64,000 nucleotides of DNA from Pyronema omphalodes (Eukaryota > Ascomycota > Pezizomycetes > Pezizales > Pyronemataceae), in NCBI GenBank assembly GCA_024516155.1, contig JAJJXM010000007.1, forward strand, positions 248,001 to 312,000. The letters run 5' to 3'. The translations under genes were made by a program, and so were the position numbers. Below are positions 40,899 to 51,780 of this stretch, piece after piece (position 1 is the stretch's first letter; every line of letters starts with the position of its first letter). The notes under the pieces were generated by a model. It did no database searches. It saw only the letters and a program-made list of their open reading frames with translations, and had not been told where the DNA came from.

Positions 40899-43800
40899 AT
40901 GGGACCTCCCCCACTCGCTCCCCAAGCTCTCACTGCAGCTCTCGAATCTCTCCACGAAAAATCCAACAACCCGAATCCTACACCAAACTACAGCCTCTCC
41001 AACGGTTCCATCAATGGCTTCGTTCAACCCGCCCTTCCTCCAACTCCTCCCTCAGATGGGCCCCGCCGTATAGTAATAATCGGTTTTGGAATGGTCTCAG
41101 TAGCCTTCCTTGAAAAGCTTCTCAAAAAGGATACTACGAGTCTAATCACAATAATCGGAGAAGAACCACATATTGCTTATAACCGTGTTGGTTTAAGTAG
41201 CTTCTTTGAACATAGAAAGATTGAGGAGTTATATTTGAATCCTAAGGAATGGGTATGTTGAATCTCCTCTAATCCCCAAATAAATTGCTGTGCCCAGTCC
41301 AAAAGGATTCCAGGAATCATTACTTTTCCATCATCCAGAAGACCACAACTAACACCCTCCAGTATGAAAGCCAGCCTCAGTTACGCCACCACGTCTCCAC
41401 ACGAGTCACCTCAATCGACAAAAACACCAAAGAAGTAATCACCTCCAACGGCGACCGAGTTCCCTACGACATCCTCATCCTCTCCACCGGCTCCGATGCC
41501 GTGATCCCCAGCGATACACCCGGGCATGACGCCACCTCCGGAATTTTCGTATACCGACAACATAGCGACCTTGAGCGGTTGATAACATTCGGACGACAAG
41601 TACACGGGAGTACCGGTCTTGTTGTAGGCGGAGGTCTGCTAGGATTAGAGGCAGCTAAGGCTATGATGGATTTAAATGAATTTGGACAAGTCAAATTGGT
41701 GGATAAAAACCCCTGGGTGCTATCGAGACAGCTGGATAAAGATGCGGGACAGTTGGTGATTGAGAAAGTTGAGGAACTTGGATTGCAGGTTTTGAGGAGG
41801 AAGAAGATTAAAGAGATTCTACTGGATACGGAGAGGAAAGTTAGAGGTGTCATATTTGAAGATGGAGAGGAGTTGGAGTGTAGTTGTATTTGTTTTGCTG
41901 TAAGTTGATCTGCTTGAGTCATGGTGGTGGTGATGGAGGTGGTTGTTTTGTTACGGACTTGACTGACGGTCATGGTGTTGTTGTTGAGAACAGATCGGTA
42001 TTAAACCTCGAGATGAGCTTGCAGAAAGCGCAGATATTGCCACTGCACCCCGCGGCGGTTTCATCGTCGACGAGAACCTCCAAACAAATGTTCCCGACAT
42101 CTACGCAATCGGCGAATGCGCATCATGGCATAACCAAACCTTTGGTCTCATCGCTCCAGGAGTCGAGATGGCCGATGTACTAGCCTTCAACCTCTGCCGT
42201 ACTGACGATGATTCCTCTACCCCAAAATCATTCCGTCGTCCTGATCTTTCTACTAAGCTAAAGCTCCTCGGTGTGAATGTTGCTTCGTTTGGTGATTACT
42301 TTGCCGATAGAGATGGACCGCAGGAAGCAACGGAATCGCCGGGGGTTAAGGCTCTGAGTTATAAAGACCCCTTTGAGGCTGTTTATAAGAAGTATCTATT
42401 CACCGCGGATGGAAAGTATTTGTTGGGTGGAATGATTATCGGGGATACGAAGGATTATATTAAACTTGTCGGTATGGTGAAGTCCAAAAAGCCGCTGGAG
42501 GTTCCTCCTTCGAGGTTCATCCTGGGGGCGAAACAGGAGGGCGAGGAGGATAATCCGGATGATCTGTAAGTTCTCTTCACCAGACTTCATTGGGCTTTGG
42601 AGGACCCCGCCAAGCCTTGTCAAGCCTTGCGAGGTTTACGAGCCATGTCATGCTTTTCAGAAATTGTGAGCGATGCTAATTTTGACAACAGGCCAGATGA
42701 CACACAAGTCTGTTCCTGCCACAACGTTTCTAAAGGCGACATCAGCGCGGCCGTGAAGTCAGGCACCTGCAAAACCATCCTCGACGTAAAATCCTGCACC
42801 AAAGCCGGAGCCGGCTGCGGTGGTTGCATGCCTCTAGTAACACAAATCTTCAACGCCGAAATGAAAGCCATGGGAGCCGAAGTTAAAAATCATTTATGTC
42901 CTCATTTCGAATATTCTAGAGCCGATTTGTTTAATATCATCTCGGTTAGACAGCTGAAAACTATGGAGGAGGTTATGAAGGAGGTTGGAAAAATCCCGGA
43001 TAGCTTGGGTTGTGAACTTTGTAAACCTACTTTGGCGTCGATTTTTGCGACGTTGTGGAATAGACATGTTATGGTGAGTAAGCTATGCATGATGGAAGGT
43101 GATGGTGGATGATAGGGCTTCGGGTAGGGTAGGGTAGGGTAAAGCTAATCTTCACATGCTGATAGGATGCACCCATGCACGGTCTCCAAGAAACCAACGA
43201 CAAATTCCTGGCCAACATCCAACGAAACGGAACATTCTCCGTCGTACCACGAATTCCAGGAGGAGAAATTACCGCCGACCGTTTAATAGTAATCGGACAG
43301 GTGGCCAAAAAATACAACCTCTACTGTAAAATCACCGGTGCTCAACGAATCGACATGTTCGGAGCCAAAAAACAGGATCTGGTAGCAATTTGGACAGAGC
43401 TGATAGAAGCGGGAATGGAGAGTGGTCATGCTTATGCAAAATCCCTTAGAGCGGTCAAGAGTTGTGTTGGAACTACTTGGTGTAGATTTGGTATTAATGA
43501 CTCTGTGGGAATGGCTATTAGACTAGAAGAAAGATATAAGTCCATTCGATCCCCTCATAAACTTAAGGGTGGTGTGTCGGGATGTGTTAGAGAATGCGCA
43601 GAGGCACAGTGAGTCACTCGTTCTTCCCCTGGATTGTATATGAAAAAACCCCTAACATCGGAGTAGAAATAAAGACTTTGGTCTAGTCGCCACGGAAAAG
43701 GGATATAACATTTATGTCGGTGGTAACGGTGGAGCTAAACCTCGACACTCCGAAATTCTCATCAAGGATTGTCCGATAGAACAGGTCATCCCCACCATTG

Positions 43801-44729
43801 ACCGATACCTAATGTTCTACATCCGCACCGCCGACAAACTCCAACGCACCGCACGCTGGATCGAAAACCTCCCCGGCGGAATCGCATACCTCCGAAAAGT
43901 AGTCATCGAAGATTCCCTCGGTATCTGCGCTGAGCTAGAACGACAAATGGAAGAGCTAGTCAGTACATTCTTCTGTGAATGGACAGAGGTTATTAAAGAC
44001 CCTGTTCGTCGCGCAGCATTCCAGCAGTTCGCAAACACTGGCGAGTCTGTTGATGGTGTTGAAATCATTACTGAACGAGATCAACCACGTCCTACGTACT
44101 GGCCAAAAGATGGTGCTGCTAAGGAGGATTTTAAGGGTACTAAATGGAGCACCTTAACTTGGCAGCCGGTTGTTAAGGCGTCGCATTTTGGTGATGATGC
44201 TGGACCGAGTGGTAAAAGTGCTGTTATTAAAAGAGGTGATACACAGTTGGCTATCTTCAAAATCAGGGGGAAGTATTATTCTACTCAGCAGATGTGTCCG
44301 CATAAACGTGCGTTCATCTTGTCGGATGGTATTATCGGTGATGATGATAAGGGGAATATATGGGTTTCGTGTCCCCACCATAAGCGGAATTTTGAGTTGA
44401 AGGGAGATTCTCCTGGAAGCTGTAGGAATGATGAGGAGATGAATGTGGCGACTTTTGAGGTTGAGGAAAGAGATGATGGGTGGGTGTATTTGAAGTTGCC
44501 GCCGGTGCAGGAGTTAGATGCGAGATTGGGAACGAAGAGGTGGATGATTAAAGCGGAGGAAACAGAGAGCCCTTTCCAGGGTGTTGATAAGATATTGAAG
44601 GGGAAGAAGTCGAGGAAGGTGAATGGAGCGGAATGCACCCCAGAAGATGTCGCGGCTTGTAAACCGACAACTAAGCAGCCGGTGGCGGTGGGTGGATGTG
44701 GAGGAGGTAACCCAGGGTTGGATTGGTGA
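40899..44729 (+). CDS. niiA: Assimilatory nitrite reductase NiiA (FAD, [2Fe-2S], siroheme/[4Fe-4S], Rieske-like), 1116 aa
   Basis: Six exons: 40899-41252, 41363-41899, 41994-42565, 42692-43073, 43166-43608, 43667-44729 (3351 bp, all phases agree). Intron 1 has several acceptors; 41361-41362 (CTAAC then CCAG) is chosen because it restores [21 protein letters not shown]. Domains: FAD site [10 protein letters not shown] (about 58-68); NAD(P)H site [17 protein letters not shown]-like [2Fe-2S] domain (about 490-545) with CSCHNVSKG and [11 protein letters not shown]; siroheme/[4Fe-4S] ligands C715/C721 (SCVGTTWC) and C755/C759 (GCVRECAEA); C-terminal Rieske-type domain with CPH (973-975) and CPHH (998-1001). 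Catalyses six-electron reduction of nitrite to ammonium with NAD(P)H. The length is close to A. nidulans NiiA (1104 aa). It is downstream of niaD in the same direction, with its own long promoter. Confidence 0.96.
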
Positions 44730-45381
44730 TTCTTTTGCACATCATTGTATTTCCTTTGGCGTTCTGGTATTAGGTTGGATATGATTTGCTTGTACAATAT
44801 TTCGATTGTTTGTATTAAAGTTATGCGGAGACACGGGCCTCTCTACTTCGAATTGATTAAATAAACCCGGCAACTAAGCTTTTTCCATGCTGCTGAAACC
44901 CGAGTGATCCAGTGAAATAAACTCAGGATATATATACTTCTAACTATAGTTCAGCTTTGATTCAAAGGTCTCATTGTCTCGGATGCGCGACTTATTCCAA
45001 CATGCATAGCGAGGGATTGTGGGTCGTGGTTGACCATATAGCTGAGGTTGAAATAGGGTTTTGCGCTAATATTTAAGATCTTCCAAGTCTTCCATGTTCA
45101 AGCATCCCACATCAACCCCACGCTTAATAACATCTAGTATTATTATCAAGCTGTTCTGTTTCATAGCCAAACTCAGAAGCAAACGATGGTGCGTATTAAT
45201 ACCACAGACATTGGCTCTGTGTTAGAAAACATTAAGTCAGGTCTCCATACTTGTAACCCTCTAGGACCAATGTTGTCCGCGCAGGAATTTTCTCTGTGAA
45301 CCATAAGTAGCCTTAACACCCAAAAAAACTGACGTGCCTATTGAAGTAGTATAACGATGTAATTCTGTCCTTAATCGCAAC
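44730..45381. other. Spacer downstream of niiA
   Basis: About 650 bp without a recognisable gene or RNA. The 3' processing region of niiA must lie in the first 100-200 bp. No strong structure was noticed. Confidence 0.4.
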
Positions 45382-46186
45382 TTACCTGTCATGTTTCCAG
45401 CAGGCAAGAAGACGTATCACATCTGACTTTCTTAGAAAAGAAGCAAGCTGTACGGAAGCACATATAACCATGCTTCTTCTTAGCTGTTTTTCCCAAACTT
45501 TAAAACCGTAAGACCTCAATGTATCACTACCATCAATATCCGTACCATCCCCGCCGACAAATCTCCCCCTATCATCATCCCTGACCGTTAACATCTCTCC
45601 ATACAAATTTTCTGCACCTATTGTCAGACTTCAGCAGCGGTGGCATTTTCTCCCCAGCGCAGTACGGATCAGAGACAATGTGATTAAATCTTTACAATAC
45701 TAAGAGCTCCGCATCTCAAGCAATCACTCGTACTAAGTCCTCCTTTCTGTATGGATATCGTCTGCATGAGGGTACGCCCCACCGGCGGCTCTGACAGATT
45801 GTTGTGAAAAGAAATAGTTTGTTGTATAATGTCTTACGTGTTATATTTTGAGAAAAAAAAACCTCCTTCGCGTTGTCGGTATAGCATACAAGTGACCAAG
45901 TCTAGAGCTGCCATAACTTCGTTTATCACAACAGCAAGTGCCATAACTTGAACTGGCAAAGAGCTTCTTACATAACCCAGCCACGGCGATGCCTGCAATT
46001 TTTTAAATGCTGGAGCTGGATCTGAAACTAGATCTGTGTCCTTTAATATTTTCAGTACAGCTACCGTATACAAAGTCAAATCGATCCTTAACCTTCGGCA
46101 GCGGGATATTATGTTTCGAAGTTCATCAGGCCTTTTTTTAAAATAGCTACTACAGTTGCTAGTACGACAAGCCCAGCTATATCCAT
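45382..46186 (-). pseudogene. Decayed fungal STAND/NLR-type N-terminal domain gene
   Basis: From ATG 46184-46186 the frame reads MDIAGLVVLATVVAILKK and then stops. One extra base in the A7 run at about 46136-46142 would continue it as RPDELRNIISRCRRLRIDLTLYTVAVLKIL, then LQASPWLGYVRSSLPVQVMALAVVINEVMAALDLVTCMLY, stopping near 45834. The pattern of a hydrophobic helix, then PDEL-xx-II-xxxxxLR, then LDLV-like helices, is typical of the N-terminal domain of fungal STAND (NLR-like) and ankyrin proteins (Helo-like type). Past it, 45382-45606 has another coding-like segment (RSYGFKVWEKQLRRSMVICASV) preceded by a GCAG acceptor. No nucleotide-binding or repeat domain was found. It is either a degraded gene or a short gene with a sequencing error in the homopolymer. 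Confidence 0.5.
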
Positions 46187-47994
46187 AGTTACGGCTCTGC
46201 TGAATTGCTTGATGTTGACGGTGTTACAGAGAGTATCGAAGTTTTGTGGAAGAACTTCGGGTTGAGGGGTGGATATGATGTTTTTCTACTGCAGCTCCGT
46301 ACTTGGTAGATATTTTATTATCCGATGTTGTCAAAGGGGTATATGTTGACTGGTGGTTCGCATAGCTGCGTATATATCTATTAACCCTGTTTTAGTCCAA
46401 TTTATTTCCAGATCCTTGCGGAGTTTCTTATGAAGCGAGTGATGTTCTATGATCGTGTGCCTGACTGTCTAAACACGCGATCTGCTTACCTACAACTTGG
46501 AGTAACCCATGCTTGTATTTTAGCATACAGTTTGTTCACCAGGTTACCCATGTTCCCCGTTTCCCCGGAATTTTCTAAACCTTCGGTTAGAAATTCCGGA
46601 GACGGATTTAAGAAGGGACGGAGGTTCTTGGCGTAATCCCCCCAGCAAACAACTGAAATGTTATGCAGTAAAGGTGTTCAATGGAATTTCCTTATCAGTT
46701 ATTGTATAGTTTTGTGATTATTCGGAATGTGGATACCCTATTGTAAATTTCGGTTTGTTTGAGAAGAGGACTGTCGAAAATGAAAAGGTATAAACGATGT
46801 GGTCGTGTTGAACATTAACATTAATATAAAGTTGTCCGAAATGACATAAATATGTGTTTTGAATGTCGAGTAACCCGGGATATCCATTTCGATATAAAGA
46901 CACAACTTTCATAGATTTCTGTTGGAAATACTACATCTCGAGAAGTGCATTCTGTTTACCCTGTGCCCTAACCCATCTGATATATTTTCTTCTCGAAACG
47001 GATAAGAGTGCACGGTGCGCGAAATACTATGGAAGATCTGCCCTGCATACCGATATTGCTGTGCGCCCACCCAGTTGTGGTTCAATATGCAAGCACGTTG
47101 CACCGTTGCATCTCGCGACCCTTAGGGCAGCGATAATAGATTTATTAAAAGTAAAAAGATTCCGCCTGACGCGTTGCCTTCGGAGGTGTTGAAACATCTG
47201 ACGCAGTCAAATCGCACCTTCCCATGATCCGTCCATCGCCCGCCGAAGTATCCGAATGGCCGTGAAGTTGCACTCTGTTCTGAGTGGTCCTGTCGCGTGG
47301 GCAGAGACGCACTTCAGTGCACTCTGGTTAGACCAGTCCAGTCAACCCCACCTTTTCCCCGCTTCCGCCGCGACAGACGATCACGACACAGCTGAATCCA
47401 GCTAGATTTCGCTCGGCTCAAACGGAGCAAAGGTGCATCGGGATGGCTAGATATCGCACGCGGTTGATGATTTGTATTTCTGTCGATTGATTATCCGCGT
47501 CTCCGAGATCAGAAATGACCGGGCAAGTGAGACTCATTCGTCCGTGCTCTTCTGGGTGACTGGGCTGAGTAGGCAGGCAGGCAGTCGTGGTAACGTTACG
47601 TCATATCCCTGTCCAATTTTAGAGTAGAGCAGACCCGCGTGTCAGCCTACCAGCAAGGTACGTGCAGTGAGCGAGTAGGCGGCGGTATTTTTTTGCGACG
47701 CACTCATCCTCCACCGCCGATACATCCCACCAGCCCAGTCAATTGTCTCGACGCCTCCGAACTTTCTTATATTCGCCCCTCCATCCTCCATCTCAACCTA
47801 CCAGATTATCGCCATTTCAACTATTCATTTCCCCACGCCAGATACCTTCGCTCAACCCTACAACTCAGCAACTACGGTCCCTCGACTTGGTAGTTTCGAG
47901 TCGAGGGGTTTTGACATTTGAGTCTTACGCAGAGAGGGGTGGTTCGGCTACCCAGTCTACATCTCGGTCGGCATTTTAAGCATTTACATTCGAA
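46187..47994. promoter_or_regulatory. Spacer and promoter region of ppn1
   Basis: About 1.8 kb. Small ORFs at 46430-46636, 46863-47192 and 47639-47979 have no recognisable domains. The last 500 bp are more GC/CT-rich, as expected for a fungal promoter-leader. No clear operator was identified. Confidence 0.4.
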
Positions 47995-50299
47995 ATGTTG
48001 CTCTCCAGCATTATTACCATTCTATCAGCCGCGACTTCCGTATCTTCATCTGTCGTTCCTAAACAGAATCCACTCCGGTTGATTCCCGGAAACCTTCAGT
48101 CAGATTCATCTGAATTCACTCAGAAGAAGCTACACGGAAGATTTCTTCACATTACTGGTCTGTGCCTTTACTACATAAACTACAATGCATGCTGATGTTT
48201 CATGCAGATTTTCACCCAGACGGTCACTACAAACCGGGCTCCGATGCTGACGTAGGATGTCATAGAGGAGAGGGAAAGGCGGGCTACTACGGATTAGAGA
48301 AGAGCAATTGTGATGCGCCCATTTCGCTGGTTAGTAGTGCTCTCACTTGCCGTAGAATAAATATAGCTGACATGGAATTATAGGTCGATGAAACCTTCAA
48401 ATGGATTGAAGAAACCCTTAGAGATGTATGTAACCGGTCCATTTTTCTGGAATTCGCTCTAATGTTTCACAGAAAATAGACTTCGTCATATGGACTGGCG
48501 ATTCGGCGCGACACGATAACGATGTAAAGATTCCTCGTACGCCGGCGGAAATTTACGCTCTCAATGAAATGCTTGTTTCGAAGATGGTCAGCACTTTTGG
48601 TCGGAGCAACGCCACAGGTCCGGAAACCAATGTTCCCGTTGTGCCTACGATAGGCAATAACGACATTTTTCCACACAACATTATGCTACCGGGGCCGAGT
48701 AAACTCACGAAAGAATATGTTGAGCTGTGGAAGGAATTCATCCCTGAAGACCAATACCACATCTTTCATAAGGGCGCATATTTCTCGCAACAGGTTGTTC
48801 CGGGCAAAAACGGCAAGGTGGGCGCTGCAAGCGATGGTGGACTTGTTATTATTTCGCTCAACACCATGTATGCATGCCGGTATGGTTTTCTTGCATAAGT
48901 CATCGCTAACTGGTTTTAGTTACTTCTATGATGCAAACAAGGCAGTAGACGGTTGCGATGTCAAGGGTTCGCCAGGATACGACCAAATGGAGTGGTTGAA
49001 CGTTCAGCTTTCATTGATGCGCAGTCGCAACCAGAAGGCTATTTTGATTGGCCATGTTCCACCTACATGGACCAGTGCGAAGATGAACTGGGATGAATCG
49101 TGAGTTGCTGATCTTGGTGGCGAATTAACAAATTACTAATCTTTTTTAGGTGCTGGAAGAAGTACGTTCTATGGTCCCGGCAATACCGCGATTTGCTCGT
49201 CGGACATATTTACGGTCACATGAACCTCGACCACTTTATCTTGCTTGATAGTAACGAGCTTAAACCACCTCACCTTAACAATCCGAAGAAGGGTAAGAAG
49301 CACAGAAAGGGCAAGAAGAAGAAGGGTCGCAAGGGTGGAAAGGGAAAGAGCGCAATGCCCGGTTTCTCGAGAATACCGAGCGATGTCTGTGACATCGACG
49401 AGTATGATCCAGAGGAAGATCCAATCATCACCATCAATTCTGCCGAGTCGTACCTTAACTCGCTACGAGAGGCTTTCGAGCAGATGCTCGTCTCTGACAA
49501 GAAGTCCGAATCAGACACCAATAAGAATCCCGTCGATAAATGGTCCGAACGATACGTTATGGCCAATGTCGGTCCTTCAGTCGTTCCCAATTACTTTCCC
49601 ACCATGCGAGTCGTCGAATACAATACTACGGGTCTTGTTGACAGCGCCGGTATGATGGTGTTCGATCAACACGCAGAATCCGCACCGCCACCCGTCAAAC
49701 CTCCTAAGAAGCAGCCGGATGATGGATCCGTCGTTCCAGAACCTCCTTCAAAGTCCTCACCCCCAGGACCAGCTTACTCGGTACAGCCATTCACGATGAT
49801 GAGCTACAAGCAATATTTTGCCAACTTGACAAAAGCCAATGAAATCCACGAACACAATCTTCTCATGGAAGCAAGAGGCGAGCTTAGGAAACGCGATAAT
49901 ACAGCCCAGGTCCAGTACGAGATTGAGTATGATACTGCACATGATGATCTTTATAAACTGCCGGATCTTACAGTCGGGAGCTACGTGGATTTGGCCCGCA
50001 GGATGGTAGATGCCAGAAACAACGACAAGGATCGTAAGAGCACAGCCGTTGTCACTGAGGAGGAAGCCGATGTCGTCGACACTGAGGATTCGGAAGATTC
50101 TATCGACGTCACTGATGATAATGAAGTGAATGCCGATAAGAAGAAGAAGAAGAAGCACAAGAAAAAGAAGAAGGGAAACAAGGCCAGAGATAAGGTGTGG
50201 CATGCTTTTATCAAGCGAGCGTTTGTTGGCACGATTGACGATGATGACGTGGACAATTTTGAGGCGGTAAAGGTTCAACAGGAAGAGTTGGGTTGCTAA
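47995..50299 (+). CDS. ppn1: Vacuolar endopolyphosphatase Ppn1, 683 aa
   Basis: Six exons: 47995-48157, 48208-48329, 48384-48425, 48473-48867, 48920-49099, 49150-50299 (2052 bp, all phases agree). Introns are 47-54 bp. The N-terminal hydrophobic stretch MLLSSIITILSAATSVSS is a signal anchor, as in yeast Ppn1 (674 aa). Metallophosphoesterase motifs: HITDFHPD (D55, H57), VIWTGDSARHDND (D119), TIGNND, LIGHVPP and VGHIYGHMNLDHF, supplying the di-metal ligands. The enzyme cleaves long-chain polyphosphate internally, normally in the vacuole lumen after proteolytic maturation. Two very basic insertions (HRKGKKKKGRKGGKGK soon after the last motif, and a Lys-run near the C-terminus) and a Pro/Lys-rich linker lie outside the catalytic fold. 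They are plausible processing or polyphosphate-binding sites. Confidence 0.93.
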
Positions 50300-51748
50300 T
50301 AGCAGCTTGGAAACATTGATGAAGTTGACGGGAGATGTTTATATGGCCTTCAGCGTGCATATGGTTGGTAACAGACCGGGGGTATATGCTTGAACTGAGT
50401 TGGTTGCGATCCTTTTATGGGTTTTTGCATTTGATGTTTTGCATTTATGTCCGTCATTTTTTTATATGTTTATATGGCGTTTTGGGCGTAGGAAAAGGAT
50501 ATTGATAACTAAATTTTTTTTTCGGCTTCCTCATATACAATGTTTCTATTAAGATGGAGAACAACTAAGGTGACAAGAGAGATGAGAAATAACAAATAGA
50601 ATGTCATAACTATAGCGACTATGATGACGATGATGACGACGACGATGATGATGAGATATCTCATAGAAGTAGCTAGAAATAGTTGGAAATACTTGTATAT
50701 TTTTATGTAGAATGAAATATTAGTGTATCTCATAAATTAAACTCAAACACAAGATGATGGCTATGCCATGGAATGGAGTAGACTCAGTAGAGGAGAGTAG
50801 AACACAGTAGAGTAGCTTACATGGTCATGGTAATGCTTGCATTTATTACTAAATCTTTGATCACGAAAGCCAGGATTACCAAAGATTACATAATAACGTA
50901 AGCCACGCATACTATACTCTACCGGTAACTGTTACCGACGCTTGCTGTGGGCTGCCTTGCTGATGAAGAATATACTTCCTAATGACTAATGAAAATAAAA
51001 TACTTCCTAGTCTAGTACCGTGGCTATATGTAGCTGATAAAACTTTTCGGAACTCGGGAATTTGGAAAGCGTTTTGAAGGTTGTAAATTGTACCAAGTTT
51101 GAAGTATCCTATATCCAGATCACTCGGTTCACACAGTATGTACTATGAAGCATGAGGTTTTGGAAATTATAGACTGGAATTTAATGATTTTTTAAGAGAC
51201 CTAGAGACCTGGATACCTATGGAAAAACAAAACAAAATTAAACAAAACTAACTTTGTGAACAGATTGGAAATATGAATAAAGGAAGTTTATTATTGCAGT
51301 TGGTGAAGTTTGGGAAATTTGATGTGCGATCGCCGATGTGCAATGTGATTGGTTGGAAATTATGTCATGACTAATGTGGACATGTGGACATGTGGTTTTT
51401 TGTTTTTTGTTTGTGTTGATTGTGTTGACTCTGTCGCTAACTCGACGGGATGTAGATTGGTTTTTTTTACGGCTGTTTACTACTGGTGTGTGTATTGAAA
51501 TTTGATTTAAACTCCCTACACGTGATCCCGGGGTACTTATAATGGAGTTTTCAGTTTTTTATTTTCTATCTTCCTGCTAGAAAATAAAGCTCCTGATGGT
51601 ACCCGTAGAAAATGGATTTTCGCGTACCTTTTGCGAGCGCGAGATTTTTCAGCGTAGTTGAGAGAAACGGGATATAATTTCTATGTTCGTCAGCAGGCGA
51701 CTGATATATACTAATAAAATCACTCGAATGTGGAGGGAGTTCTGTTAT
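50300..51748. other. Spacer downstream of ppn1
   Basis: About 1.45 kb of AT-rich sequence with a GATGACGACGATGATGATG-type trinucleotide stretch (50625-50655). No supportable gene. Confidence 0.5.
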
Positions 51749-51780
51749 CGTTACAGTATCGGTGTACCGATACTGTAACG
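51749..51780. repeat. Perfect palindrome, 15-bp arms, 2-bp centre
   Basis: The arm CGTTACAGTATCGGT and its exact reverse complement are separated by GT. It is isolated in a gene-free region and is not part of an evident TIR element. It could form a cruciform or be a dimeric protein-binding site. Confidence 0.9.
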
